Source: Candidatus Methanorbis basalitermitum (GTDB lineage Archaea; Halobacteriota; Methanomicrobia; Methanomicrobiales; Methanocorpusculaceae). Taken from it: a stretch of DNA of 36,501 bases. The notes beneath the pieces are model-generated. The model saw nothing but the letters and a program-made list of their open reading frames with translations. It ran no database searches and had not been told where the DNA came from. The stretch covers positions 1 through 36,501 of the forward strand of contig JAITSY010000010.1 of NCBI GenBank assembly GCA_031287415.1, written 5' to 3'. Below, piece after piece: positions 9,292 to 17,930 of the stretch. The translations under genes were made by a program, and so were the position numbers. Each line of letters opens with the position of its first letter. Position 1 is the stretch's first letter.

Positions 9292-10701
9292 TCATGCTTC
9301 CATATTTTTGTACGGGTCAATCCTCTCAATGTCCCGCAGTTCCCTCTCCTCTCCTGGAATAGCGAGAGGATATACACCAGTAAGACAGCCGGTGCAGAGG
9401 TGACTGCAGGGCAGCCCAATCGCTTTGACGAGTCCTTCGAAGGAGATGTGGGTGAGGCTTGTTGCCTTGACTGCTTTCCTGACCTCTTCAACGGATTTGT
9501 GATGGGAGATCAGCTCCTCCCGCGTCGGGAAATCTGTTCCCAGATAGCACGGGGCAATAACCGGCGGCGAGGCTATACAAAGGTGCACCTCTTTTGCACC
9601 GAATTCGCGAACTATGGCGATGATGCGGCGCGAGGTAGTACCACGGACAATGCTGTCATCCACGAGGATTACCGATTTGCCGGTGATATGACCGCGGACT
9701 GGATTGAGCTTCATCCGAACAGCCATCTCCCGTTTTGCCTGCGTTGGCATGATGAAAGTTCTGCCGGTGTAACGATTTTTAATCAGAGCCTCTCGGAACG
9801 GGATGCCCGAAGCTGCTGCATAGCCGGTCGCAGCGGCAGTGCCGGAGTCAGGGATCGGCGAGGTGATGTCGGCGGTAACCGCAGCCTCTTTTGCAAGAAG
9901 AGCCCCGATCTTCTGGCGGACATCATAGACGGAAATGCCGTCAATCACCGAGTCTGCGCGGGCAAAGTAGATGTACTCGAACACACAATGGGCGGGTGAA
10001 CTGGCTGACATAACCTGCCGCGAATAGACTTTGCCCGCTCTCAACCGGAGGCTTTCTCCTGGGGCAACATCACGAATGAGTTTTGCACCCACAGCATCAA
10101 GAGCTACACTTTCTGATGCGACAATATAGCCTCCGTCCTTGAACCAACCAAGGCAGAGTGGTTTGATACCGAGCGGATCGCGGAATGTGTAGAGGGCGCC
10201 GTCCAGCATAAAGATGACAGCATAGGATCCGCAGATGCGCTGCATGCAGAAGCTGATGGCTGCATCAACGGTCTGATCGTGAATGATCTCGTTTGCAAGA
10301 ATTGCTGCAATTACCTCTGTGTCAGAGGTGGTGGAGAAGATGTGGCCGCGTCCTTCGTACTCGTATCGCAACTCGTCTGTGTTAACCAGATTGCCGTTGT
10401 GGACGATAGAAAGTGAGTGGCCGCGGAACATGAAATTGAACGGCTGAATGTTCTCCTGCTCAGAACCGCCGGTCGTGGGATACCGGACATGGCCGATCCC
10501 GGTCTTACCAGCGAGCGCCGACAGAGTGTCGTTTGTGAATATTGCAGAAACTAGCCCGTATCCTTTGTATTTGTGGACAGTTCCACTGTTGTATGTGGAA
10601 ATACCTCCACTTTCCTGTCCACGGTGCTGGAGTGTATGCAGTGCCCAGCACAAAAAACCCGAGACTTCGAAGTTCGCGATGATGCCTGCAATGCCGCACA
10701 T
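9292..10701 (-). CDS. purF: Amidophosphoribosyltransferase
   Basis: 469 aa. It catalyses the first step of de novo purine synthesis, transferring the amide nitrogen of glutamine to PRPP. The start is placed at ATG 10701, giving MCGIAGI, so that Cys2 becomes the N-terminal nucleophile after Met removal; the frame stays open upstream but into repeat sequence. The class II glutaminase domain (residues 1 to about 230) has HRGQESGG and GHVRYPTTGGS. The phosphoribosyltransferase domain has the PRPP loop VILVDDSIVRGTTS. The four cysteines that hold the 4Fe-4S cluster in the Bacillus-type enzyme seem present (SPAHCVFEYIYFARADS, APCYLGTDF, CTGCLTG). There is no propeptide. The gene is monocistronic as far as seen. 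Confidence 0.96.
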   Translation of the reverse strand: MCGIAGIIANFEVSGFLCWALHTLQHRGQESGGISTYNSGTVHKYKGYGLVSAIFTNDTLSALAGKTGIGHVRYPTTGGSEQENIQPFNFMFRGHSLSIVHNGNLVNTDELRYEYEGRGHIFSTTSDTEVIAAILANEIIHDQTVDAAISFCMQRICGSYAVIFMLDGALYTFRDPLGIKPLCLGWFKDGGYIVASESVALDAVGAKLIRDVAPGESLRLRAGKVYSRQVMSASSPAHCVFEYIYFARADSVIDGISVYDVRQKIGALLAKEAAVTADITSPIPDSGTAAATGYAAASGIPFREALIKNRYTGRTFIMPTQAKREMAVRMKLNPVRGHITGKSVILVDDSIVRGTTSRRIIAIVREFGAKEVHLCIASPPVIAPCYLGTDFPTREELISHHKSVEEVRKAVKATSLTHISFEGLVKAIGLPCSHLCTGCLTGVYPLAIPGEERELRDIERIDPYKNMEA

Positions 10702-10769
10702 GTATAGATTATATTGGTACTGTTTGGATTTAGCTGTGTGTCTTGAATAAAGGAGTAGAATATTGTTGC

Positions 10770-10985
10770 AACGCTGCATGCGGAACATTTGCAGCTCTGG
10801 CGGGATGCGTATCCCGTTGTCCCTGATACAGGGAACCCGCTGCCATGCAATGTACGGCACACCTCTATCAGAGGCGTGCAGCAAGAGCAGATGTACGTCT
10901 ATGCATTGGGAATGCTAGCAACCCCAATGCGTGAATGGCAGCACAACAGGGCCACGTCTGCCTTGTTGCATTTCCAGTCTCCAAA
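10770..10985 (-). repeat. Dispersed palindromic element, copy 3 (inverted)
   Basis: Read on the minus strand, this copy has CCTCTGATAGAGG (10862-10874) and then GCATTGCATGGCAGCGGGTTCC, which the copy at 23206 carries almost unchanged. It ends with CGGGATACGCATCCCG (10801-10816) and CCAGAGCTGC...CCGCATGCA. A second hairpin TCCCTGATACAGGGA (10820-10834) keeps the CTGATA loop with a different stem. The right end has GGCCACGTCTGCCTTGTTGC, which resembles a segment near 33346-33366 in the mtr leader. It sits between the divergent purF and fae promoters. Confidence 0.7.
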
Positions 10986-11060
10986 AGGCAAATATTTAAC
11001 CCTGCATCACTATAACCAGATTAATAGATCTTACAAGATCTGAAGAAAAGCACGTGAGGT
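10984..11060 (+). promoter_or_regulatory. fae promoter, palindrome and ribosome binding site
   Basis: A purine-rich BRE-like stretch followed by AAATATTTAA (10990-10999) is a good archaeal TATA element; transcription should begin near 11022. A perfect palindrome AGATCT-TACA-AGATCT (11026-11041) lies right at the predicted start and could be an operator or 5' hairpin. GTGAGGT (11054-11060) is the ribosome binding site, 6 nt before the ATG at 11067. Confidence 0.6.
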
Positions 11061-11066
11061 ACCTAC

Positions 11067-11612
11067 ATGGGATTTTTACAAAGTGTTAATAATGCAGTAG
11101 GCGGAGCAATCTCTCCGTTTACTCATGTAATGTTTGGAGAAGCACTGGTAGGTGAGGGCGCAGAAGTTGCCCACATCGATCTTGTTATCGGACCAAAAGG
11201 AAGTTCCGTCGAGCAGGCGTTTGTGAGTGCTCTTGCCTCTCCTGAAAAGGGGCACACCCCACTTCTTGCGGTTGTGACCCCGAATCTCCCGCCAAAACCG
11301 ACAACCCTGATGGTCAACAAAGTCACCCTCAAAAACGTTTCCCAAGTGGTCATGATGTTCGGCCCCGCCCAGCACGCGGTGGCAATGGCCGTGATGGATT
11401 CAGTCGAGGAGGGGGTCCTCCCAAAAGATAAAGCAGAGGATCTTTTAATCATTGCATCCGTGTTCATCGAGTGGGATGCAGCGGACAAGAAGAAAGTGCA
11501 TGACTGGAACTATGAGGCAACGAAACTTGCACTCAGACGCGCCGTTGCCGGTAAGCCGACGGTTGACGAAATTCTGGCAAAAAAGAACTCGGCTGTTCAC
11601 CCCTTCAACTAA
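11067..11612 (+). CDS. fae: Formaldehyde-activating enzyme
   Basis: 181 aa, a stand-alone Fae. The enzyme condenses formaldehyde with tetrahydromethanopterin to methylene-H4MPT. The diagnostic stretch FGEALVGEGAEVAHIDLVIG includes H36, corresponding to the active-site histidine of characterised Fae proteins, and is followed by GPKGSSVEQAF. There is no fused hexulose-6-phosphate synthase domain, unlike many archaeal Fae-Hps proteins. In a methanogen the product enters the C1 carrier pathway that also feeds the mtr complex; detoxification or ribulose monophosphate-linked turnover are the usual suggestions. It has its own promoter (10990-10999), and a T6 run right after the stop (11613-11618) could terminate it. 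Confidence 0.93.
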   Translation: MGFLQSVNNAVGGAISPFTHVMFGEALVGEGAEVAHIDLVIGPKGSSVEQAFVSALASPEKGHTPLLAVVTPNLPPKPTTLMVNKVTLKNVSQVVMMFGPAQHAVAMAVMDSVEEGVLPKDKAEDLLIIASVFIEWDAADKKKVHDWNYEATKLALRRAVAGKPTVDEILAKKNSAVHPFN

Positions 11613-11672
11613 TTTTTTCCAGCCATCTCTTTTGGATTTGTAGTACATAATTATTTTCTTTGCACCATAACG

Positions 11673-11717
11673 AATATTCTTATCCAATCAAGGTATAATT
11701 AGATCATAAGGAATATT
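11673..11717 (+). promoter_or_regulatory. Promoter framed by an inverted repeat, before the V4R regulator
   Basis: AATATTCTTAT (11673-11683) and ATAAGGAATATT (11706-11717) form an inverted repeat, imperfect by one base, around a TATA-like GTATAATTA (about 11692-11700). Transcription should start near 11722, some 30 nt before the ATG at 11753. An operator that encloses the TATA box suits autoregulation by the regulator it precedes, as known for the related MsvR proteins; the binding itself is inferred. Confidence 0.5.
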
Positions 11718-11752
11718 TTTCGGGACATATCCGCCGAAAATCACCAAAAACC

Positions 11753-12553
11753 ATGCCCGAATCAGATCGCCCCCTGTCTCTCAAATTATTTTCCAGTGGC
11801 GGAACTGTTACAGCAGTGAGAAGTCCGGTTAGAAACAGTATTCTATTACTTATCTGTGACGAAGGCGAGGTCTCCTTCTCCCGAATTATGGAGTATACGA
11901 GTCTGTCCAAATCCACGGTGTCGGGTTACATAAACTCGCTGATCGAAGCAGGACTGATTGCTTTTCGCACGGTTCCGGAAGACGCCCGCAAAAAGATATA
12001 TTTTCTGACAGCGTCCCATCTTGCAGATATTGAACCATACCGTCAGACAGGCAACAATGAGTTCCGTGAACTGATCCGCCAATGCTATCTCAAGTATGAT
12101 AATGTGGACTACCGCCAAATTATCCCTCACATCATTCAGGTTGCGCTGCTCGAGGCAGGTATCAGAATCGATCCGGTTATGATGCGGGGCGGCGAGATAC
12201 TTGGCGAGGCAGTTTCGGTATATCTAGTTGCGGAGACGCTTGAAAGAACCATTGAGAATGTGATCAAATTCTGGGTACGATATGGATTTGGAGAGATGCG
12301 CATCCGTTCCGCATCATCGCTGCGGCTCATGGTCTATCAATGCTACGAGTGCATGGTATTGCCGAAGACCGAACGCGGATGCTGTGTTATCTCCCGTGGT
12401 ATTCTGACGGCGATTTTTTCCGCATACTACAAAAAACCGGTACGTGTGGAGGAAATCGAGTGCATGACCCAGGGGTACCCTGCCTGCTGCTTTGATATCG
12501 AAACACCAAAAGAGGTGGAGACATCCACAAAGACCCAGCCAATTAGGGCATAA
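11753..12553 (+). CDS. HTH regulator with V4R domain (MsvR-like)
   Basis: 266 aa. Residues about 20-90 form a winged-helix domain (RNSILLLICDEGEVSFSRIM, then LSKSTVSGYINSLIEAGLIAF). The C-terminal part, about 125-255, is a V4R (4-vinyl reductase) domain with several cysteines, including CYECMV, GCCVISRG, ECMTQG and PACCFDIE. This layout matches MsvR, a redox-sensitive regulator of methanogens whose V4R cysteines sense oxidation and which controls its own gene and oxidative-stress genes (family knowledge). The gene is preceded by a TATA box inside an inverted repeat, which fits autoregulation. Its neighbour fae is transcribed in the same direction but separately. Confidence 0.82.
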   Translation: MPESDRPLSLKLFSSGGTVTAVRSPVRNSILLLICDEGEVSFSRIMEYTSLSKSTVSGYINSLIEAGLIAFRTVPEDARKKIYFLTASHLADIEPYRQTGNNEFRELIRQCYLKYDNVDYRQIIPHIIQVALLEAGIRIDPVMMRGGEILGEAVSVYLVAETLERTIENVIKFWVRYGFGEMRIRSASSLRLMVYQCYECMVLPKTERGCCVISRGILTAIFSAYYKKPVRVEEIECMTQGYPACCFDIETPKEVETSTKTQPIRA

Positions 12554-12680
12554 ACAGACTAAAAAGATTAATTTTCGAAAGTATCAGTTAAACCATTCTT
12601 CAAATTAGAAACATAATAGTCTATATCAATAAAGAACGATGAAATGGATATAGAGATCACCACTAAAACCGACAAGTCCG

Positions 12681-14066
12681 TTAATTCTTCTTTCCACCTT
12701 TCCTTGCTGCCTTCTTTTCGGCTGGTTCCGACGCGGGTTTGCGGATAACGAAGAAGTACAAGACACCCGCGATGGTGAGAATACAGACGATGCCTCCTAT
12801 AATCCAGAGAGTGAAATCGGCTGGGCCGGACGGTTTCCCCGGTGTTTTGGGATCGGAAAGCACGATCAGGATTCCCTCAGTCAAGCTGTCCAGCATCACC
12901 CCACCGACGAGTGCTGCTTTTCCTGAGGAAATGGATGCAGCATTCTTGAACGTCGAGTGCACACCGTTCTGGGAGATTTTATTGAGTTCGGTGATTGCAC
13001 CACCGATCGACAGCGTCAGCCATACCGGGTCATCGTATCCATCCATACCAGCAACAAGATATCCATCGCCAAAAGGAATGACCGCATAGGGAGCATAGCA
13101 ACGGGGAAGGTCGTTGACCCATGCATGGGAGAGATCAGCCTTAACGTGCGCTGCCCATCCAAGACCGGGTGCCTGGGTTACCCCGAATGGTGGGTTGGAT
13201 CCCACCATAATATAACCGCCATCGTACGCCTTGGTGATCGCGTAGCCGCATGCACCATCTCCATAGCGCGGATCGGAACTTCCGATTCTGATGACGCTTT
13301 GCTTCTGAACAACGCCTCCATTGACCTTTGCAATCCAAGCGCAATCACTTTTGTTTTCCTCGGAGAAGTATGCAGTGGTTCCTCCGATAAGAACCAGGGT
13401 CCCGTCATTTTCGACAAGCATTGCAAACGGAATCATGGGCGAGGTCGCGTTGCCCAGCAGGATCTGATCATTCCCCGGAGCACCGGTTGACAGGAGATAG
13501 GTCTGCGTAAATCCCACATTGGTTTTCCAAAACCATCCGGCAAAGCTGATGGTATTGCCGGAAACGGCAATATCACCTGCACCAACATCGTGAAGAGGTA
13601 GCTGCCAGACAATTGTCCCCGTACCATCTGTACGGAGAAGAGTTGTGTCGCCTCCAAACGTATAGCCCGCTTCCTTGGAGCCGTCAACCACCCGGGTAAT
13701 TGTGGTCATCACACAGCCATTGTCAGCAAGGGCAGCAATCGATCTGACACCTTTGCCTGGGAGGGCAGTCCGCCATATTTCTTTTCCTGCCGAATCGACT
13801 TTCATCAGAACAGCACCGGAGCTGTTGGCCAGACCAAGAAAAAATCCTCCATCGCTTGAAGATGCAACTGCTTCAGCGTCCGTATAGATCCCACCAAGTG
13901 GGTAGGTCACGTTGAGATCCTCAACGGCCGTTGCAGCAGATGCTCCTCCGCAACACACAGCCACCATCATCAGTAGAACTAAAGCTGCAACGTGGCACGG
14001 CTCAGCCGTGTGCGCGCGTCCTGAGCACTGCTTCACTGCTGCCTTTGCGTATTTAATCATATACAT
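12681..14066 (-). CDS. Secreted beta-propeller-like protein with C-terminal membrane anchor
   Basis: 461 aa, unknown function. A hydrophobic signal sequence covers about residues 26-44 (HVAALVLLMMVAVCCGGASA) after an unusually long basic N-region. Residues about 50-405 hold repeated beta-strand units of the type SSSDGGFFLGLANSSGAVLMKVDSAG, YDGGYIMVGS and FGDGYLVAGMDG, which resemble propeller blades of uncharacterised methanogen surface proteins. A single transmembrane helix follows (about 418-440; LWIIGGIVCILTIAGVLYFF), with a Lys-rich cytoplasmic tail. It is therefore probably anchored with its propeller outside the cell. The codons just before the signal core (near 13990-14020) contain the palindrome CACGGC-TCA-GCCGTG, so the N-terminus may have been extended by a palindromic element. 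Confidence 0.75.
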   Translation of the reverse strand: MYMIKYAKAAVKQCSGRAHTAEPCHVAALVLLMMVAVCCGGASAATAVEDLNVTYPLGGIYTDAEAVASSSDGGFFLGLANSSGAVLMKVDSAGKEIWRTALPGKGVRSIAALADNGCVMTTITRVVDGSKEAGYTFGGDTTLLRTDGTGTIVWQLPLHDVGAGDIAVSGNTISFAGWFWKTNVGFTQTYLLSTGAPGNDQILLGNATSPMIPFAMLVENDGTLVLIGGTTAYFSEENKSDCAWIAKVNGGVVQKQSVIRIGSSDPRYGDGACGYAITKAYDGGYIMVGSNPPFGVTQAPGLGWAAHVKADLSHAWVNDLPRCYAPYAVIPFGDGYLVAGMDGYDDPVWLTLSIGGAITELNKISQNGVHSTFKNAASISSGKAALVGGVMLDSLTEGILIVLSDPKTPGKPSGPADFTLWIIGGIVCILTIAGVLYFFVIRKPASEPAEKKAARKGGKKN

Positions 14067-14160
14067 ATCGTCTTCTACGTTAAGGTATTAATGTTTTTGT
14101 GGAAGACCTCGGAGAAGAAGACACCTCTATTAATGATTTTAGAAAACAAAACACTATCAT

Positions 14161-15186
14161 GTGAAGGCATGGCTCGATGGCACACAGGTTTTGGCACCAC
14201 AGGAAGCAGCGGTCTTTTACGAGCAGAGCGGTTATGGCCGCGTGGAAAAAACAGGAAGCCTTCGGCTTACTGTCATCGAAGCTCTTTACCTGATGGCACG
14301 CGGAAAAATTCAGATTGATGGTTGGTCCTTTGACACTCTTCTTGCCGCAAACGCCGAATCCCCTGAGTTTCTCCGCAAATACATCGTATATCGCGACATC
14401 CGTGAGCGCGGCTATGTGCTCGCCACCGGTCCGCAGGATTTTCGTATCTTCCCCCGCGGTCAGCGTCCAGGGCACGGGCAATCAAAGTATCTGCTACGGG
14501 TGCTCTCGGAGCGTGACATGGTGGATCTTTCCGTTGTCCTCAGTGAGGCACAGGCAACTGCGAACATGCGAAAGCAGTTTTTGCTTGCCGTCGTCGATGA
14601 CGAGCATGAACTGACCTACTATGAGATCAGACTCACCCGCCCTGCGGCAAAAAAGGACAGTCTCTGCCTTGCAGCAAAAAGCCCCCCTATAGCTTTGGCA
14701 ATTTTTGCAGGAACGTCTGCCTTTGTGATTGAGGACGGTTCCAGCATCACCAAGGTTCTGAAGAACAACTGGTGCGGAACAATGCTTGATGCAAGCAGGC
14801 TTTTCCTCGCACCAGTTGAGGTCTGTTGGCTACTTGAACACGGGAAACTCACATTAATGCCTGCGATGAGGGCCGACGAGTATGCGAACCACGCAGCAGC
14901 GTATGATCCCGAATTTTCCGACAAGATGATCGTCTATCGACATCTCCGGGAGATAGGGCTCTCCCCGCGGACCGGCTACAAATACGGTCATCACTTCCGT
15001 GTCTATGCGGAGGAGAAAAAACACTCCGAAATGCTGGTGCACGCCTGTCCGCATGGCCATTCCATATCGATGAGCGTCATCTCCCGCTCGGTCAGGCTTG
15101 CCCACAGTGTGAAAAAAGAGATGTTTTTCGCCTGCATCGGAGACGGTGGAGTTGTCTTCATCGAGTTTGCCAGGATGAAACTATAA
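14161..15186 (+). CDS. endA: tRNA-splicing endonuclease, two-repeat type
   Basis: 341 aa. EndA cuts bulge-helix-bulge introns from archaeal pre-tRNA. Its length and two homologous halves show the double-domain form that works as a homodimer, as in Archaeoglobus. The first half (about 1-165) has YRDIRERGYVLATG but lacks the catalytic triad. The second half has YRHLREIGLSPRTGYKYG, with Y282 (HHFRVY), H288 (KKHSEM) and a lysine at 318/319 (AHSVKKEMF) matching the Tyr-His-Lys triad. The start is GTG at 14161; no earlier in-frame start fits. The 94-bp gap from the divergent surface-protein gene must hold both promoters. trpS begins 20 nt after the stop. Confidence 0.93.
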   Translation: MKAWLDGTQVLAPQEAAVFYEQSGYGRVEKTGSLRLTVIEALYLMARGKIQIDGWSFDTLLAANAESPEFLRKYIVYRDIRERGYVLATGPQDFRIFPRGQRPGHGQSKYLLRVLSERDMVDLSVVLSEAQATANMRKQFLLAVVDDEHELTYYEIRLTRPAAKKDSLCLAAKSPPIALAIFAGTSAFVIEDGSSITKVLKNNWCGTMLDASRLFLAPVEVCWLLEHGKLTLMPAMRADEYANHAAAYDPEFSDKMIVYRHLREIGLSPRTGYKYGHHFRVYAEEKKHSEMLVHACPHGHSISMSVISRSVRLAHSVKKEMFFACIGDGGVVFIEFARMKL

Positions 15187-15206
15187 CAATAGCAATTGTG
15201 AGATTT

Positions 15207-16463
15207 ATGGCAGAACAAATTAATCCCTGGTCCAACATACCCAAGATGGATATCAGCCGGCTAATAGCCGACTTCGGCATCGCGCCGTTTGCACCGGTTA
15301 AGGAAAAAATAGCAGATCCACCGGCGTTTATCCGCCGCGACATCATTGCAGGCCACCGCGGCTACGAGGCTATTGCGGACACCATCGCACAGAAAAAACC
15401 GTTCCATGTAATGACTGGTTTTATGCCAAGCGGTCATCCACACTTTGGTCATCTGATGGTGATAAAGGAGGTCGTCTGGCACATTCAGCAGGGAGGCAAG
15501 GGTTTCATCTCCATGGCCGACTGTGAGGCGTATGCGGTCCGCGGCCTTTCTTGGGACAGCTGCGATCGTTATGCCCGCGAGTACATGGAGTGTCTCTATG
15601 CACTCGGATTTGCGGGCGAGATATATTCCCAGCGCCGCAATAATCTACTCAAGGATCTCGCGTTCGAGGCGGCAACGAAGATCAACTTTTCAGAGCTTTC
15701 AGCAATTTACGGGTTCGGATCGGAAACAGAACTCGCCCATGCCATTAGTGTGTCCCTGCAGGCTGCAGACATTCTCTACCCGCAGCTGGCCGCGGGGGAA
15801 GTTCCAACGGTTGTACCGGTAGGAATCGATCAGGATCCACACATTCGGCTAACCCGCGACATCACCAACTCACTGCGGATGCTCCTTGTTGAGGATCGCG
15901 GAACGCACATCAGCATTCGGGCAAAAAACGCACCCGTGGGGGTGCTTGATGCGGTGGCAAAGCGATTTGCCGGATCGAAGAAGTATGAGGGGCACATCAA
16001 TCTCCCCGCAGACCACAATGCGGCCGCAGTCGATGCAATCGTCCGGAACATTGAACGCGAGTTTGGCGGATTCGGATTTTTGCTGCCGTCGGCGACCTAT
16101 CACAACTTTCTTCAGGGTCTGCAGGGCGGCAAGATGTCCTCGAGCGTGCCTGATAGCCTAATCTGGTTTGACGATCCGGACCAGGATGTCCACAAGAAGA
16201 TTATGGGGGCACTTACCGGCGGCCGCCAGAGTCTTGAAGAGCAGAAGAAGCTTGGTGGTGAGCCGGAGATGTGTTCTATCTATCAGCTGAACAGGTTCCA
16301 CATGCAGGATGACGACGCAGAGCTTGCTGAGATGTGCCGCACCTGCAGGGCGGGAGAACTGATGTGCGGAATTTGCAAAAAGGAGACACTGGAGCGTGTT
16401 TGCACGTTTCTTAAGGAATTCAAAGAAAAACGCGATGAAGTGGTGCATATGGTGGAGTGGTAA
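15207..16463 (+). CDS. trpS: Tryptophanyl-tRNA synthetase
   Basis: 418 aa, class Ic synthetase charging tRNA-Trp. The HIGH-like signature is PSGHPHFGH and the KMSKS-like signature is GGKMSSSVPDS. The N-terminal NPWSNIPKMDISRLIADFGI is typical of archaeal/eukaryal TrpRS. I place the start at ATG 15207; a GTG at 15198 is also in frame, but GTGAG at 15198-15202 is better read as the ribosome binding site of the ATG. It lies within the endA-trpS-pheS-pheT run, with pheS only 3 nt downstream. Confidence 0.95.
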   Translation: MAEQINPWSNIPKMDISRLIADFGIAPFAPVKEKIADPPAFIRRDIIAGHRGYEAIADTIAQKKPFHVMTGFMPSGHPHFGHLMVIKEVVWHIQQGGKGFISMADCEAYAVRGLSWDSCDRYAREYMECLYALGFAGEIYSQRRNNLLKDLAFEAATKINFSELSAIYGFGSETELAHAISVSLQAADILYPQLAAGEVPTVVPVGIDQDPHIRLTRDITNSLRMLLVEDRGTHISIRAKNAPVGVLDAVAKRFAGSKKYEGHINLPADHNAAAVDAIVRNIEREFGGFGFLLPSATYHNFLQGLQGGKMSSSVPDSLIWFDDPDQDVHKKIMGALTGGRQSLEEQKKLGGEPEMCSIYQLNRFHMQDDDAELAEMCRTCRAGELMCGICKKETLERVCTFLKEFKEKRDEVVHMVEW

Positions 16464-16466
16464 GAA

Positions 16467-17930
16467 ATGGATCTGACAATCAACGAAAAACGAGTGCTGG
16501 TGGCGCTTGCAGAGGTAAAATCTGTGGATGCTGCCGTGCTGGCAGAAAAACTGAATGCCTCGGTAGAGGCAGTTGCGCAGTGGGCGCATCTTTGCGCTGA
16601 CCGCGGCTTAGTCAATCTTGAGATGAAGGTTTCAGAAATCGTTGTTCTTACCGAGGAAGGCCGAAAGTATGCGGACGAAGGACTGCCCGAGCGGCAGATT
16701 CTTGTAAGTATCGATAGGCCAACTTCGATAGCAGAGCTGGCAAAGCATCCACTCTCCAAAATTGCCATCGGGTGGCTGAAGAAGAAGGACTGGATTACCA
16801 TTGACAAGGGCATTGTCACGGCAAAGCTGGATGTTCCCGAACGAGCCGATGAACTTGTTCTGAGACGCATCCGGGAAAATATGGGCAAGGACATTCTGCA
16901 GACGACCAGTGGCGGGTGTGGGGAGCTGATCAAGCGAGGTCTTGCCGAAATCTCCAAAATGGTGTCGTGGAATGTCTCCATCACGCCGGAGGGGGAATCG
17001 GCTACCGCCGCTGGTCTTGATATCCGGGAAGAGGTTGGGACACTTTCTCGCGAACAGATTCTTTCCGGCAAATGGAAGAGCCTGCCACTTCGCCGTTACA
17101 GCGTGAACAAACTGCCGAAGAAGATCTATGGCGGCAGGGTGCATCCAAACCAGCAAATTCTGGATGAAATCCGTTCGCTTTTGTTCGGGATGGGATTTAC
17201 CGAATTCCACGGATCAATTGTGCAAAATGCATTCTGGAACTTCGACGCCCTGTATCAGCCGCAAGACCATCCGGCACGCGAGATGCAGGATACCTTCCAC
17301 CTTGGCGAGGAGATGGAGCTTCCGGCAGGCTGGGAAAAGATCCGCGAGATCCACACGACTGGCGGCTGCACGGGCTCAACTGGCTGGGGTGGTGAGTGGA
17401 GCCCAAATATCGCCCGCAAATGTGTTCTTCGGACGCACAGCACCCCACTGTCCATTCAGTACCTCGCCCAGAACCCGAAACCTCCAGCAAAAGCGTTTTC
17501 CATTTCCCGTGTTTATCGCCGAGAAACTATTGATCCTACCCATCTGCCGGAATTCGAACAACTGGAGGGCATCGTGATGGACAGGGATCTGACATTCGGC
17601 CATCTACTTGGGTTTTTCAAGGAATTTTTCAGCAGAATTGGTTTTGAGTCGGTACGGTTTCGCCCCGGCTACTTCCCGTACACCGAGCCGTCGGTGGAAC
17701 CGGAAGTTTGGGTTGACGGACTCGGCTGGGTGGAGCTGGGAGGTGCGGGTCTCTTCCGCAAGGAAGTTACCACACCATGGGGCATTGACTGTCCAGTTCT
17801 TGCATGGGGCCTTGGTGTGTCCCGTGTTTCGATGCTGCGCATGGGTCTGACAGATCTCCGCCAGCTCTACAGAAGCGATACTGACTGGATTCGTGCAAGC
17901 CCGGTCCGGAGGGTGCAGCTATGCCGATAA
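16467..17930 (+). CDS. pheS: Phenylalanyl-tRNA synthetase alpha subunit
   Basis: 487 aa, class II catalytic subunit of the alpha2-beta2 enzyme, archaeal/eukaryal type. The N-terminal part (about 1-190) holds winged-helix DNA/RNA-binding modules ([20 protein letters not shown]). The catalytic core follows from about 210, with motif 2 around [20 protein letters not shown] and motif 3 near [14 protein letters not shown]. The motif region [20 protein letters not shown] is an insertion with cysteine characteristic of the group. Its last 10 nt overlap pheT, so translation of the two subunits is coupled. Confidence 0.95.
   Translation: MDLTINEKRVLVALAEVKSVDAAVLAEKLNASVEAVAQWAHLCADRGLVNLEMKVSEIVVLTEEGRKYADEGLPERQILVSIDRPTSIAELAKHPLSKIAIGWLKKKDWITIDKGIVTAKLDVPERADELVLRRIRENMGKDILQTTSGGCGELIKRGLAEISKMVSWNVSITPEGESATAAGLDIREEVGTLSREQILSGKWKSLPLRRYSVNKLPKKIYGGRVHPNQQILDEIRSLLFGMGFTEFHGSIVQNAFWNFDALYQPQDHPAREMQDTFHLGEEMELPAGWEKIREIHTTGGCTGSTGWGGEWSPNIARKCVLRTHSTPLSIQYLAQNPKPPAKAFSISRVYRRETIDPTHLPEFEQLEGIVMDRDLTFGHLLGFFKEFFSRIGFESVRFRPGYFPYTEPSVEPEVWVDGLGWVELGGAGLFRKEVTTPWGIDCPVLAWGLGVSRVSMLRMGLTDLRQLYRSDTDWIRASPVRRVQLCR

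Larger units (their letters stand above)
10702..11066. other. 365-bp divergent intergenic region purF/fae
   Basis: This spacer carries the start signals of purF (leftward) and fae (rightward) and, between them, an inverted copy of the dispersed palindromic element. An A/T-rich stretch at about 10757-10768 could be the purF TATA box. No gene is seen. Confidence 0.5.

Noticed and set aside
8989-9999. 336-codon open frame on the plus strand
   Set aside because: Its right part is the reverse shadow of purF and its left part crosses a palindromic element; the translation has no recognisable domain.
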